Positions 21,700 through 33,465 are shown, counted from the first letter of the stretch. The stretch: DNA of 37,356 nucleotides from Prochlorococcus sp. AG-402-N21 (GCA_003216435.1 QCIW01000014.1:1-37356); one strand, 5' to 3'. Made by a program: numbers and translations. The notes: a model not told the origin generated them from the sequence alone.

Positions 21700-22167
21700 C
21701 TATTTAGTGATAGGAAACATATCTTGAAACATGTGAGTCCATGCACTTGCTTCAGCACCACAAAGAAGGGCGATGGTTTCTTTTGGATATTGGTTTATTA
21801 AGCTTTTAACAGTTTTTATATCTAAAGAAAAATTGATACTTGTAAATTTATTAATGAGAATAGTTAATAGGCTTACGATCCCAGTGATATAAAGAAATCT
21901 AATACTTGTCCCAATTAAAGGTCCATGTGAAAAGAATGAGCGATGTGGAATCATTTTTCTATAAGGCCACCAAAAGACTTGTAATATTCCCCATCTTTTT
22001 AGAGGTCGCGAAATAGTGTCTAGGTCTGGAGAAAGCCATAATCCAGTTAAAAGAAAACTAGTTCCGAATAAAAATCCAATATGGGCCTTAAAAATAAGTG
22101 CTATCAATACTCCGATTGGTATAGTCAATATTTTTATTACGTTGTCATGTTCTATTCCGGAGGCCAT
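21700..22167 (-). CDS. DUF2227 family membrane protein, putative metal-binding
   Basis: 155 residues with three or four hydrophobic segments. It begins MASGIEHDNVI, the SGxxHD signature of DUF2227; further conserved blocks are LSPDLDTISRPLKRWG, IPHRSFFSHGPLIGT and a C-terminal SAWTHMFQD. The spaced His and Asp suggest a metal site at a membrane, as in metal-dependent hydrolases of the YdjM/LexA-regulated type; function is unknown. It heads the mazG-speE-speB run and is divergent from the tRNA-Val gene, whose 5' end is 55 bases away. Confidence 0.8.
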   Translation of the reverse strand: MASGIEHDNVIKILTIPIGVLIALIFKAHIGFLFGTSFLLTGLWLSPDLDTISRPLKRWGILQVFWWPYRKMIPHRSFFSHGPLIGTSIRFLYITGIVSLLTILINKFTSINFSLDIKTVKSLINQYPKETIALLCGAEASAWTHMFQDMFPITK

Positions 22168-22208
22168 TGCTGTAAGAATGGATTAAAATAATTTTGCTGT
22201 TTAAAGCA

Positions 22209-22214
22209 TATTAT
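22209..22214 (+). promoter_or_regulatory. Candidate -10 box for tRNA-Val
   Basis: TATTAT ends eight bases before the mature tRNA 5' end. No good -35 is present at 16-18 bases upstream, so this is a -10 call only. Confidence 0.3.
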
Positions 22215-22222
22215 TTTAATGA

Positions 22223-22294
<72 letters not shown>

Positions 22295-22553
22295 TTTCAA
22301 TGTATTCTTGATTTTCATTTGTTCTGATCCATCAAAAACAGTATTTTGTCAGGTTTCTTTTGCTAAGAATGTTGGTATTAAAAGAATTTTGTGGCGCATG
22401 ATTTTTGTCTCAAAGTGCCTGAAATATAATCTTTCATTGAGATTCTAAGGTTTTGTATTCCTATTACTTGAACTGATGAAATTAACCTAAAGGTCATTTA
22501 AGAGAATATTGAAAATGGTAATTTGTAATTAATTCTAAAAAAAATATATTTTT
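22295..22553 (+). other. Longest gene-free gap, 259 bases, AT-rich
   Basis: Between tRNA-Val and the end of the 83-residue gene. It has no open frame longer than about 16 codons on the plus strand. It contains a perfect TATAAT at 22425-22430 and, at its right end, an A8-TATA-T7 palindrome. A short plus-strand transcript is conceivable but nothing here shows one. Confidence 0.4.
22425..22430 (+). promoter_or_regulatory. Orphan TATAAT box
   Basis: Perfect -10 hexamer with a T-rich but non-consensus -35 region (ATTTTTG). No gene starts downstream on this strand before 22841, and the intervening DNA holds a gene on the opposite strand. Chance occurrence is possible in such AT-rich DNA. Confidence 0.25.
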
Positions 22554-22555
22554 TT
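22537..22555 (-). terminator. A/T-only palindrome after the 83-residue gene, weak terminator candidate
   Basis: The sequence is eight A, TATA, seven T, so the transcript of the minus-strand gene would end in a U-rich tract straight after its stop. There is no G-C pair in the arms, so the hairpin would be weak. Confidence 0.25.
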
Positions 22556-22805
22556 AATCTTCTGGGAAGAGGAGTTCAGCAAGTTCTTCAGGATCTACTT
22601 CATATACCCGGGCAAGACTCGTCTCGATTGCATTTGTTACTTCGCCAGGCAAAAAACGCATTGCATCTAAAGCTTCATCAGCAATTTCTTCGGTAAGTAG
22701 AGTTTCTTGGCTGTTTAATTTTTCATCATTTATGACAGCTATTACCCAGCTTTGATATGCGTAAACCAGGTCTGAAAATTCGAGGTCAGGGTTATTTAAA
22801 TCCAT
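22554..22805 (-). CDS. Small acidic conserved-type hypothetical protein
   Basis: 83 residues, strongly acidic (ends EELAELLFPED), predicted mostly helical, no cysteine and no signal peptide. Segments: LEFSDLVYAYQSWVIAVIND, TEEIADEALDAMRFLPGEV and TSLARVYEVDPEELAEL. It has codon use like its neighbours and a clean ATG at 22805. Function unknown. It is divergent from the 161-residue gene at 22841 with 35 bases between the starts; the two may share a control region. Confidence 0.7.
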   Translation of the reverse strand: MDLNNPDLEFSDLVYAYQSWVIAVINDEKLNSQETLLTEEIADEALDAMRFLPGEVTNAIETSLARVYEVDPEELAELLFPED

Positions 22806-22840
22806 GATAATTCTGATGCCGTCATATAGGCGAGATCATT

Positions 22841-23326
22841 ATGACTTTAAAAGACAGAATGACATTTATGGATAAATCACAGCAAACTTCTATTCAGGCA
22901 AAAGCTTTTGATTTTGCACTTACTGAACTAGTACGTAGTCATAGAGAAAGCTTTCAGCCTCTTTGGTCTGTGGATAGTTGGGTTAAATTTCTAATTTGGA
23001 TGGCATTAAATTGTGGTTTAAGTGGAGAGCAAGCGAGCTTAGAGTTATTTGCCGAATCTTTCGGTCCTGTTTTAACAAGACGAATGAGAAAAATTTTCTT
23101 TGAAAGAAATTTGGATCAATTTTCTTTGTGTGTAATGGCTGATCCTTCAGAAAGTGATATTTTATTGATTCCACTTGAAGGTGGATCTTCAATTCAATTT
23201 GCTGATGCAGCCAAGGCTTTGATAACTATTGGGTTAAATAATGTTATCGAACAAAACCAGGAGATATGGAAATTAAATGACGGTATAATTACGATTCCTT
23301 GGAAATCCTCTGAAAGGGAAAGTTAG
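22841..23326 (+). CDS. Hypothetical cytoplasmic protein
   Basis: 161 residues from the first ATG; in-frame ATGs at 22859 and 22868 (MDKSQQTS) are alternatives and none has a good ribosome site. The middle reads VDSWVKFLIWMALNCGLSGE, LFAESFGPVLTRRMRKIFFE and LCVMADPSESDILLIPLEGG. No membrane segment long enough, no motif I recognise. It sits 62 bases before valS on the same strand and may be read with it. Confidence 0.7.
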   Translation: MTLKDRMTFMDKSQQTSIQAKAFDFALTELVRSHRESFQPLWSVDSWVKFLIWMALNCGLSGEQASLELFAESFGPVLTRRMRKIFFERNLDQFSLCVMADPSESDILLIPLEGGSSIQFADAAKALITIGLNNVIEQNQEIWKLNDGIITIPWKSSERES

Positions 23327-23388
23327 GCTGTTCAAAAACTTAAAATCTTATTAGTGTTTACCAGCATGGGTAATCTTTTTCTTTTCTT

Positions 23389-26187
23389 GTGACTGATCAG
23401 TTTATAGATACAAGTTCCCCTAAAGAGCCCCAGGGTTTGCCAAAAACATATGACCCGAAGGGTACTGAAAGTCGATGGCAGAAGGTATGGGAGGAAGAGG
23501 GTGCATTTCACCCAGATCCAAGTCACTCTGGTGAACCTTTTGCAATTGTAATTCCTCCACCTAATGTCACGGGTGAGCTCCATATGGGGCATGCTTTTAA
23601 TACATCACTGATTGATACGATCATTAGGTTTCAGCGATTGAAAGGGAAGAATGTTCTTTGTTTACCTGGAACAGATCATGCATCTATTGCGGTTCAAACA
23701 ATTCTTGAAAAGCAACTGAAAAAAGCAGGATTAACTAAGAATGAACTTGGAAGAGATGCTTTTCTGCAAAAAGCTTGGGCTTGGAAAGAGGAAAGTGGTG
23801 GACGAATTGTTGATCAGCTTCGACGCTTGGGTTATTCCGTAGATTGGGAAAGAGAGCGCTTTACGATGGATGAGAATCTGAGTAAAGCAGTCACACAAGC
23901 ATTTGTTGAATTATTTCAAAAGGGATTGATTTATAGAGGGGAATATCTTGTGAACTGGTGCCCTGCCTCAGGTTCCGCTGTTAGTGATTTGGAAGTTGAG
24001 ATGAAAGAGGTAGATGGGCATCTTTGGCATTTTCGCTATCCATTGGCCAAGATTTCATCACACGATGACATCACTCACCTTGAGGTTGCCACGACAAGAC
24101 CTGAAACGATGTTGGGTGATGTTGCTTTGGCCGTTAATCCTTCCGATGAAAGGTATAAACACCTTATTGGAGAATTTGTAGTTTTACCTTTTTTAGAGCG
24201 CAAGATTCCGATTATTGCTGATGATCATGTTGATAAAGGCTTCGGAACTGGTTGTGTAAAAGTTACGCCTGCTCATGACCCTAATGATTTTGCTATTGGT
24301 CAAAGACATAGTTTGCCTTTAATCACGGTTATGAATAAGGATGGAACTATGAATGAACATGCGGGACCTTTTAAAGGTCTCGATCGCTTTGATGCTCGTC
24401 AGGCTGTCATCCAAGCATTGGAAGAAAAAGAATTACTAACTAAAATTGAACCTTATCGCCATAGTGTTCCGTATTCCGATAGAGGAAAGGTCCCTGTAGA
24501 GCCTTTGCTTTCTACGCAATGGTTTGTTCATATGGAACCTTTAGCTTCTAAATGTAGAGAGCATTTTTCGCAGGGAGAACCCAGATTTGTACCTGAACGT
24601 TGGGGGAAGGTTTATCAAGATTGGTTGGAAGGCATTAGAGATTGGTGCATTAGTAGACAATTGTGGTGGGGACATAGAATTCCTGCATGGTTTGTTATAA
24701 GCGAAACAGATAATAAATTGACTGATGCGACGCCGTTCGTTGTTGCTATATCTGAGCAGGAAGCTTCTGATATTGCAAGAAAAAAATATGGCCCATTAAT
24801 TCAATTGCAAAGAGATGAAGATGTTTTAGATACTTGGTTCTCAAGTGGTTTGTGGCCTTTTTCTACCTTGGGTTGGCCTGATAAAAATAGCCCTGATTTA
24901 GATTGTTGGTACCCAACGAGTACTTTGGTTACAGGCTTTGACATCATTTTCTTTTGGGTTGCAAGAATGACAATGATGGCTGGTACCTTTACTGGGAAAA
25001 TGCCTTTTGCTGACGTCTATATTCACGGACTAGTTAGAGATGAAAAAAATAAAAAGATGAGTAAAAGTTCAGGTAATGGTATTGATCCTCTTTTATTAAT
25101 TGAACGTTATGGAACAGATGCCTTACGGTTTGCTTTGGTGAGAGAAGTTGCTGGAGCTGGTCAAGATATTCGACTGGATTATGATCGTACGAAAGATACC
25201 TCAGTTACAGTTGAAGCTTCTAGAAATTTTGCAAATAAGTTATGGAATGCCACCCGGTTTGCGTTGATAAATGTGAGTTTGTCTAATTCAATCGAATTTG
25301 AACATTTAGATCTTTCTAGTTTGCATTTGACTGATCGTTGGATTTTATCTCGTCTTGCTCGTGTCAATAAAGAGACTTCAGAACGATTTGAAAATTATCG
25401 ACTTGGAGAAGCTGCTAAAGGTTTATATGAATTTGCCTGGAATGATTTTTGTGACTGGTATGTGGAGTTAATTAAACGCCGTTTGAATATAAGTGATATG
25501 CCTACTAATAATGAGCTATTAGATAAGCAGGTTGCTGAAAAGGTGCTTCTTAAGGTTTTAACAGAATTACTGATAATGCTACATCCGTTAATGCCTCATT
25601 TAACAGAAGAATTATGGCATGGAGTTACAGGTGTATCTCAGAAGGAATTGCTTGCTCTTGAACCGTGGCCATTGATTAATGAAACATTTTTGGATTCAGA
25701 GTTAGAAGCATCATTCTCTCAGTTATTTTCTTCTATAAGGTTAGTGCGTAATTTAAGAGCAGAGGCTGGTTTAAAACTTTCTCAAAAAGTGCCAGTACTT
25801 TTTATAACACCTAAAAAAGATCTGATTGACATTCTTACCAAGAGTAAGAGCGAGATTAAAGCTCTTACTCGCGCAGATACAGTCGAAGTAGTAACACCAG
25901 ATGAGCTTAGTGCTCAACCAACAGCTAAGGCTCTTGCGGGAGTTAGTGGGGAATTAGAGGTTTTGCTCCCTATAGAAGGATTAGTTGATTTAGAAGCTTT
26001 GAAAATACGACTTGGTAAAGATTTGGTTAAAGCAGAAAAAGAAATTTCTAGCTTGAATGATCGTTTATCAAATACTAACTTCACAAAAAAAGCACCTCAA
26101 GAAGTAGTTCTTGAATGTCAAAGAAAATTAACTGATGCAGTTGCCCAAGCTGATTTAGTTCGTCAACGTTTACTAGGTCTTCAATAA
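23389..26187 (+). CDS. valS: Valyl-tRNA synthetase
   Basis: Class I synthetase charging tRNA-Val. 932 residues. HIGH-type motif in [15 protein letters not shown] (HMGH at 65-68), editing (CP1) domain with [13 protein letters not shown] and [33 protein letters not shown] at 556-560, anticodon-binding domain, and a C-terminal coiled coil from about residue 865 that is typical of ValRS. The start is a GTG at 23389 without a Shine-Dalgarno; an in-frame TAA at 23371 leaves no better upstream choice. A tRNA-Val gene lies nearby upstream. Confidence 0.97.
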   Translation: MTDQFIDTSSPKEPQGLPKTYDPKGTESRWQKVWEEEGAFHPDPSHSGEPFAIVIPPPNVTGELHMGHAFNTSLIDTIIRFQRLKGKNVLCLPGTDHASIAVQTILEKQLKKAGLTKNELGRDAFLQKAWAWKEESGGRIVDQLRRLGYSVDWERERFTMDENLSKAVTQAFVELFQKGLIYRGEYLVNWCPASGSAVSDLEVEMKEVDGHLWHFRYPLAKISSHDDITHLEVATTRPETMLGDVALAVNPSDERYKHLIGEFVVLPFLERKIPIIADDHVDKGFGTGCVKVTPAHDPNDFAIGQRHSLPLITVMNKDGTMNEHAGPFKGLDRFDARQAVIQALEEKELLTKIEPYRHSVPYSDRGKVPVEPLLSTQWFVHMEPLASKCREHFSQGEPRFVPERWGKVYQDWLEGIRDWCISRQLWWGHRIPAWFVISETDNKLTDATPFVVAISEQEASDIARKKYGPLIQLQRDEDVLDTWFSSGLWPFSTLGWPDKNSPDLDCWYPTSTLVTGFDIIFFWVARMTMMAGTFTGKMPFADVYIHGLVRDEKNKKMSKSSGNGIDPLLLIERYGTDALRFALVREVAGAGQDIRLDYDRTKDTSVTVEASRNFANKLWNATRFALINVSLSNSIEFEHLDLSSLHLTDRWILSRLARVNKETSERFENYRLGEAAKGLYEFAWNDFCDWYVELIKRRLNISDMPTNNELLDKQVAEKVLLKVLTELLIMLHPLMPHLTEELWHGVTGVSQKELLALEPWPLINETFLDSELEASFSQLFSSIRLVRNLRAEAGLKLSQKVPVLFITPKKDLIDILTKSKSEIKALTRADTVEVVTPDELSAQPTAKALAGVSGELEVLLPIEGLVDLEALKIRLGKDLVKAEKEISSLNDRLSNTNFTKKAPQEVVLECQRKLTDAVAQADLVRQRLLGLQ

Positions 26188-26208
26188 ATAGCAATTTACT
26201 GATTAATT

Positions 26209-26829
26209 ATGATTAATTTGCAATCTTTTGTAGAAACTTATATAAATTTTTTTGATAGTTCATTGGGGGCATTTATTTTTATTATTTTCTATGCATTATG
26301 GGTTATTTTGTTACTGCCTGGATTATGGCCATCAATGCTAGGTGGATTTATATATGGTTCTTTTTGGGGAACTTTATTTGTTTTTATAGGAGCTTTTCTC
26401 GGAGCACAAGTTACTTTTTTTCTAGGACGTAAATTTTTAAGAAATTGGACACAGACTCTTATTGCAAAAGCCCCAAAATTTCAAATAGTCGAGAAAGCTG
26501 TTAGTAGAGAAGGGTTAAAGTTAATATTTTTAACTAGATTATCTCCTGCATTTCCTTTTAGTATTCTTAATCTTGTTTATGGATTGACTGAGGTAAATGT
26601 ACGAGATTTTTCAATTGGTTTATTAGCCATTTTGCCTGGTACAATTTTGTACTCTGGATTGGGTGCTTTTGCAAGTGATATATCTAATTTTAGTGAAGTT
26701 CTTACAAATAAGAATAATGTAAGTTCATTGATATTTAGTTCAGTAGGACTTGTGGCAACTTTTGCTGTAATTTTTTTGGCATCTAAAGTAGCAAGGAAAG
26801 CTCTTCAAGACTTTGATTCATCTATTTGA
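26209..26829 (+). CDS. TVP38/TMEM64 (DedA-like, VTT domain) membrane protein
   Basis: 206 residues with about five hydrophobic segments. The VTT/SNARE-associated core is visible: LPGLWPSMLGGFIYGSFWGT (36-55), GAFLGAQVTFFLGRKFLR (from about 62), FLTRLSPAFPFSILNLVYGLT (split about 105-125) and LAILPGTILYSGLGAFASD. The family is tied to lipid scrambling or membrane homeostasis; the cyanobacterial role is unknown. It starts 21 bases after valS, same strand, so it is probably co-transcribed. Its 3' end overlaps a small gene on the opposite strand by 25 bases. Confidence 0.85.
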   Translation: MINLQSFVETYINFFDSSLGAFIFIIFYALWVILLLPGLWPSMLGGFIYGSFWGTLFVFIGAFLGAQVTFFLGRKFLRNWTQTLIAKAPKFQIVEKAVSREGLKLIFLTRLSPAFPFSILNLVYGLTEVNVRDFSIGLLAILPGTILYSGLGAFASDISNFSEVLTNKNNVSSLIFSSVGLVATFAVIFLASKVARKALQDFDSSI

Positions 26830-26984
26830 TCAGGATTGATCAATGGTAAATCCCTTAATGCTGCAAATAATATAAACCAATAAAATCTAATCCTAGCAAT
26901 TAGACTTTTTCTTTCTTTTAGTTCTAAATATTTTGCTCTTCCACATGGAGTTTTAATGAAAGAAAAGATTGCAGGCTTAGACAT
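26805..26984 (-). CDS. Small basic hypothetical protein, 59 residues
   Basis: An ATG at 26984 opens a 59-codon frame ending in TGA at 26805-26807. The protein starts MSKPAIFSFIKTPCGRAKYL, continues with a basic stretch ELKERKSLIARIRFYWF and a short hydrophobic stretch WFILFAALRDLPLINP. The gene fills the space between ligA and the TVP38-like gene, starts 28 bases after the ligA stop, and overlaps the opposite gene by 25 bases. Without it the DNA here would be unused in a packed region. The composition looks like a real protein rather than a shadow frame, but no Shine-Dalgarno is seen. Function unknown; perhaps peripheral to the membrane. Confidence 0.6.
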   Translation of the reverse strand: MSKPAIFSFIKTPCGRAKYLELKERKSLIARIRFYWFILFAALRDLPLINPDQIDESKS

Positions 26985-27012
26985 TTTTTTAGAAAAGATT
27001 TTGCGGATTAAT

Positions 27013-29528
<2,516 letters not shown>

Positions 29529-29645
29529 TGGCTGAATGCAAGTCTTCTAGAGTCTGACCTATTAACTGTATAAAGTGGTTGGATTAATACTGACTTTTAG
29601 GCAGAATGTCATCGATTGCTGAAGGCTTTTGTCCTATTTGTGGAA

Positions 29646-30194
29646 ATGACATTGGTTCCTCTGCTGCCAATTTTTCATCGATTGAATAGAGAATATTTTG
29701 ATGGATTGTTAGTGAATGCCTTGGAACCAATTGTTTCAGTGAGGTGGAGTGATGGCAGATTGACTAATACAGCTGGGTTTTATAGAAGGGGCCCAGGGAT
29801 TATGGGTGGCAAGGTTTCGGAGATTGTTTTGTCTCGGCCAGTCTTAGCTAATCTTCCTCTAAGTGCGGTTGAAAGTACTCTTTGCCATGAAATGATCCAT
29901 GCTTGGATTGATTTGATTTTAAAAGTTTCGGAAGGCCATGGTCCCAATTTTCATTCACGGATGCGATCAATTAATTCTTCACAGGACAGATTTTGTGTGA
30001 GTGTTCGGCATCGTTTTCCTGTACCAAAGAAATCTCCAAAATGGATAGCAAAATGCCCTTTATGTGGACTGTCTTCTCCTTATAGGCGGTTAGTCCGTGG
30101 TGCGGCCTGTAAGCGATGTTGCGATACGCTCCATGGAGGTAAATGGCATTCTAGTTGTTTGCTGACCTATGAACCTGCTTTAAAGGAGCAATAA
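29646..30194 (+). CDS. SprT-like zinc metalloprotease domain protein
   Basis: Zinc-dependent protease fold: HEMIHAW (HExxH, His at about residue 81 of the form given here), followed by GHGPNFHSRM with the third ligand, then a C-terminal zinc ribbon CPLCG ... CKRCC. Eukaryotic SPRTN relatives cut DNA-protein crosslinks; in bacteria the role is unclear. The frame opens at an ATG at 29616 (MLKAFVLFVEM), but the SprT domain begins at LPIFHRLNREYF, so the ATG at 29646 (MTLVPLLP) fits better. A TATAAA at 29569-29574 may be the -10. Divergent from the 140-residue gene. Confidence 0.8.
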   Translation: MTLVPLLPIFHRLNREYFDGLLVNALEPIVSVRWSDGRLTNTAGFYRRGPGIMGGKVSEIVLSRPVLANLPLSAVESTLCHEMIHAWIDLILKVSEGHGPNFHSRMRSINSSQDRFCVSVRHRFPVPKKSPKWIAKCPLCGLSSPYRRLVRGAACKRCCDTLHGGKWHSSCLLTYEPALKEQ

Positions 30195-30195
30195 A

Positions 30196-30291
30196 TTGCA
30201 TATTTTTCTTTTTGTTTTTGAATTATCAGGATTTTTTATAGTTTTCATAGGTTTGCAACGAGAATCTTGGTTGAGGCGAAAGCGTGGTTAA
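30196..30291 (+). CDS. Possible 31-residue single-span membrane peptide
   Basis: A TTG at 30196 starts a 31-codon frame with a hydrophobic segment (HIFLFVFELSGFFIVFIGL) and a positive tail (RESWLRRKRG), ending TAA at 30289. An AGGAG at 30184-30188, inside the last codons of the SprT-like gene, is seven bases from the TTG. It fills the gap between the SprT-like gene and the 175-residue gene. Size and layout resemble small thylakoid subunits, but I do not recognise it as one. T-rich DNA yields such frames by chance, so the call is tentative. Confidence 0.33.
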   Translation: MHIFLFVFELSGFFIVFIGLQRESWLRRKRG

Positions 30292-30300
30292 TGTATATGC

Positions 30301-30828
30301 ATGGATTCTTCATATCAAAGATCTCAACATAGACAACGATCTCGTGATCCATTAGAGCGTCGTATGGATCAATGGTTTGAAACTGGCAGGCAATTTGTTG
30401 ATGGTGTAGCTGGAAATCGTCCTGGACAACGCAGGTCCTCAGGGCGGCCAATTACTTCTAGTTTAGATAATGTTGGACGATGGGTTGGGGACAAGATTGA
30501 TTGGTTTTTAGAGGAAGAAGAAGATTGGGTTGAACCTTTTCAAGATTATGCAGAAGAACCAATTGTTAGTTATCCCACTAAGAAGAGGCCTTTAGAGGCA
30601 ATTTCTCTTAGAGGGACAAAGTCTCTTCAACCTTCTTATAAACATGAGAATATTAGTGATCAAGAAGATGAAGATACTTGGCCTGATCAATCTTCTTTTA
30701 AGGTCGATAGATGGGAACGTAAAGCAGTTAATGCTCTTGAAGACCCAATCAGTCATTTAACTAGTGAAGTGCAACCTACATTTGAAACAAAGAGACCTTT
30801 GCCTAGATCTAGCCGAAGAAAAAATTAG
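30301..30828 (+). CDS. Hydrophilic hypothetical protein with a basic N-terminus
   Basis: 175 residues. The N-terminus is rich in Arg and Gln (QRSQHRQRSRDPLERRMDQW), followed by FETGRQFVDGVAGNRPGQRR, a SLDNVGRWVGDKIDWFLEEE segment and an acidic stretch, then a low-complexity C-terminus ending SSRRKN. No membrane segment, no known motif; likely partly disordered. The ATG at 30301 has no strong ribosome site. Its stop overlaps the stop of the chorismate lyase gene in TTAG (30825-30828). Function unknown. Confidence 0.65.
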   Translation: MDSSYQRSQHRQRSRDPLERRMDQWFETGRQFVDGVAGNRPGQRRSSGRPITSSLDNVGRWVGDKIDWFLEEEEDWVEPFQDYAEEPIVSYPTKKRPLEAISLRGTKSLQPSYKHENISDQEDEDTWPDQSSFKVDRWERKAVNALEDPISHLTSEVQPTFETKRPLPRSSRRKN

Positions 30829-31421
30829 GTTGCAATAGATTTGACTTCTTTTCTTTTCGTAGGACCAAGATATTTTTCTAATTCAGAACTAAAAACTTCT
30901 CTTATTACTGTCAGTTCTTTTTGATTGCGAAAAAATCGATAGTGTCGACTCCAAAAAGGACCCTTTTGGTTGAATTTAGATTCCAACCACTTGGCTTGTA
31001 CTAAAGCAAAGCCGTCAACTTCTCTAAATAGTTCAGAGCGATCTTCAGTCAAGCTTCTCCATATAGGCTGATTTTTATTTTGTAAATTTCTTTCTGCTTC
31101 TTTTAGATTCCACCAGCTTTCAGCCCATGCAAGAGTTTTTTCCCCACATTTGAGCCACACTTGACGTCTTAATAATGGTAGGTCTAATTCTTCTATTTCT
31201 TTTGGAGCCTTTTGAACTTGCATTGGCTCAGCTTCCATTGCAATAAGCTCTACAGTTACTTCTTGCCCAGTGAGAAGATGGAGATGCTTTGTGGGACTAC
31301 CATCTCCGAGCAGCATGATGCGCCATGGACCGGGGAGCATTTTTTCTATATTCGATTGAAGGATGTCCTCAGGAGATCCTTCCCAAATTAACTTTGGAGA
31401 AGATAGTAGGTTATCAGTCAG
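30825..31421 (-). CDS. Chorismate lyase, cyanobacterial type (DUF98)
   Basis: Makes 4-hydroxybenzoate from chorismate for plastoquinone; family shown in Synechocystis sll1797. The core reads LGDGSPTKHLHLLTGQEV and LLRRQVWLKCGEKTLAWAESWWN. From the first ATG (31340) it is 171 residues and has no ribosome site. The frame stays open upstream for 27 more residues up to a CTG at 31419-31421, just after an AGGAGG at 31427-31432 that lies in the end of mnmG; the added part has a protein-like LIWEGSPEDILQ segment leading into the domain. I therefore place the start at CTG (or the preceding ATT). It follows mnmG with an overlap of a few bases between signals. Confidence 0.8.
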   Translation of the reverse strand: MTDNLLSSPKLIWEGSPEDILQSNIEKMLPGPWRIMLLGDGSPTKHLHLLTGQEVTVELIAMEAEPMQVQKAPKEIEELDLPLLRRQVWLKCGEKTLAWAESWWNLKEAERNLQNKNQPIWRSLTEDRSELFREVDGFALVQAKWLESKFNQKGPFWSRHYRFFRNQKELTVIREVFSSELEKYLGPTKRKEVKSIAT

Positions 31422-31423
31422 AA

Positions 31424-33421
31424 TTACCTCCTAAGCTTTGGAGAACTATCAGCATTATGCATTGCAGATTTCTTTGTTTGTTTTAATTGTTTTTCTCTTC
31501 GTTTGAGACTTTCTATTTTTAGCCAGACTAAAAGTGCGCTGAGATCAGCTTTGCTGACACCTGGTACTTGTGCTGCCAGCCCCAGATTGCGTGGTTTCAC
31601 TAGGTTTAGTTTTTCTCGAGCTTCTTGAGAGAGAGTCGTTATATTGGAATAATCAAGTTCTTGTGGCAGTGGTTTGTGATTTTGTTTCTTTATTTGATTG
31701 ATTTGTTGTTTCTGCCTTTCTAGATAGCCACTATATTTAATATCAATTTCTGCTCCCTCTTGTATTGCCTGTGGTAAGGAGCCATTCATTAATTCATGAC
31801 GAATAAGATCATCAGTATGCATCCCTGGACGGCGAAGAAGATCCGCAAGAGTTATAGAACCTTTAATTGAAGCGTTAGTCTCCTTTTCTATCTGAGTAGC
31901 TATTGGATTACTTGCCTTAATTCTTTGACTTTCTAGTCTATTTTTTTCTTTTTCAATAGCTTGCAGTTTTGATTGATAAAGTTTCCATCGTCTGTCATCT
32001 ATTAACCCTAGTTGATGTCCTAATGGTGTAAGTCGACGATCTGCATTATCCCCACGTAGTACAAGTCTATATTCACTACGACTTGTTAGTACTCTATAAG
32101 GTTCTTTTAAATCTTTGGTTATTAGATCATCAATCATTGTACCTATATAACTTTCTTCTCGGGGGAATTCGATTGCCGACTGATTATTAATTAATTGTGC
32201 CGCATTTATTCCTGCAACTAGTCCTTGTGCAGCAGCTTCCTCATATCCTGTTGTTCCATTTATTTGGCCAGCAGTAAAGAGACCTTTTATTGTTTTTGTT
32301 TGGAGTGATGGTAGTAATTGTGTGGCTGGTATGTAGTCATATTCAACAGCATAAGCTGGTCGCAGCATTATGCAGTTTTCAAGTCCAGGTAATGTGCGTA
32401 ATAATTCCAGTTGTAATCTTTCTGGTAATCCCGTAGAAAAACCTTGGACATAAATTTCTGGAGTATTTTTTCCTTCTGGCTCAAGAAAAATTTGGTGCGA
32501 ATCTTTATCTGCAAAACGTACAATTTTATCTTCGATTGAGGGACAATATCGAGGCCCTTTGCTTTTAATAAACCCTCCATATATGGGAGTTAAATGTAGA
32601 TTGTCTTCGATAAGCTTATGAGTTGCTTTTGTGGTTCGAGTAATGTGGCAACTTATTTGATCTGTTGTTACCCAACTCTTAGGATCAAAAGAAAAAAAGC
32701 GATTCTTTGCATCACTAGGCTGTTCTTCAAGAGCATCTAGGTCAATACTTCTTCGATCTACTCTCGCTGGTGTACCAGTTTTGAGACGATCTGTTTTAAA
32801 CCCTAATTTTTGGAGTGATTCTGTTAAGCCTACTGATGCTTGCTCTCCGGCTCTTCCTGCTGACATCGACTGGTTGCCAATCCATATTTGACCTCCCATG
32901 AAGGTCCCTGTCGTTAAAATGATTGCTTCAGCTAAATATCTTGTGCCGAAATAGGTTTCCACACCTTTTACGATACCAAACTCTGCCTCATGGGATATAT
33001 GAGAGGTATTTTGTTTGTCTACTAAAAGATTGGTCACCATTGCTTCACGAAGAGCCAAATTAGGACTTTCATTAAGTAGTTCCAGCATTTTCCGTGAATA
33101 CAGACGTTTATCTGTCTGTGCTCGCAGTGCTCTTACAGCTGGACCTCTGCTGGCATTAAGAATTCTTTTTTGTATTGTTGTTGCATCTGCTAATTGCCCA
33201 ATGACTCCACCAAGGGCATCCACTTCATGGACGAGTTGACTTTTTGCTGGGCCGCCAACGGCAGGATTACATGGTTGCCAAGCAACACGATCCAAATTGA
33301 GAGTGAATAATGCTGTTGAAAGACCTAGTCGCGATGTGGTAATAGCAGCTTCGCATCCAGCATGACCACCACCAATAACGATGACATCAAAGGTTTCATT
33401 GGCGAAGTTTTGACTGCTCAT
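31424..33421 (-). CDS. mnmG: tRNA uridine 5-carboxymethylaminomethyl modification enzyme
   Basis: FAD enzyme that with MnmE modifies wobble uridine 34 of several tRNAs. 665 residues, slightly longer than usual through a basic C-terminal tail ([18 protein letters not shown]). FAD motif [12 protein letters not shown] (15-26), [42 protein letters not shown], and [16 protein letters not shown]. The C-terminal helical domain with [20 protein letters not shown] is present. Transcribed after dnaB (44-base gap) and before chorismate lyase. Confidence 0.96.
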   Translation of the reverse strand: MSSQNFANETFDVIVIGGGHAGCEAAITTSRLGLSTALFTLNLDRVAWQPCNPAVGGPAKSQLVHEVDALGGVIGQLADATTIQKRILNASRGPAVRALRAQTDKRLYSRKMLELLNESPNLALREAMVTNLLVDKQNTSHISHEAEFGIVKGVETYFGTRYLAEAIILTTGTFMGGQIWIGNQSMSAGRAGEQASVGLTESLQKLGFKTDRLKTGTPARVDRRSIDLDALEEQPSDAKNRFFSFDPKSWVTTDQISCHITRTTKATHKLIEDNLHLTPIYGGFIKSKGPRYCPSIEDKIVRFADKDSHQIFLEPEGKNTPEIYVQGFSTGLPERLQLELLRTLPGLENCIMLRPAYAVEYDYIPATQLLPSLQTKTIKGLFTAGQINGTTGYEEAAAQGLVAGINAAQLINNQSAIEFPREESYIGTMIDDLITKDLKEPYRVLTSRSEYRLVLRGDNADRRLTPLGHQLGLIDDRRWKLYQSKLQAIEKEKNRLESQRIKASNPIATQIEKETNASIKGSITLADLLRRPGMHTDDLIRHELMNGSLPQAIQEGAEIDIKYSGYLERQKQQINQIKKQNHKPLPQELDYSNITTLSQEAREKLNLVKPRNLGLAAQVPGVSKADLSALLVWLKIESLKRREKQLKQTKKSAMHNADSSPKLRR
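31427..31432 (-). promoter_or_regulatory. Ribosome binding site AGGAGG before chorismate lyase
   Basis: The AGGAGG forms the last two sense codons of mnmG (AGG AGG TAA). It lies five bases from the CTG at 31421 and 86 bases from the first ATG at 31340, so it argues for a non-ATG start. Confidence 0.5.
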
Positions 33422-33465
33422 TTTTCTTTTATAAGACGTCGGAGAATAATTCGAGTCGTATTTGC

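Noticed and set aside
29606-29689. A 27-codon frame with a zinc-knuckle-like CPICGND just before the SprT-like gene
   Set aside because: It is very short, overlaps the start of the SprT-like gene in another frame, and has no ribosome site. The cysteine pair is probably chance.
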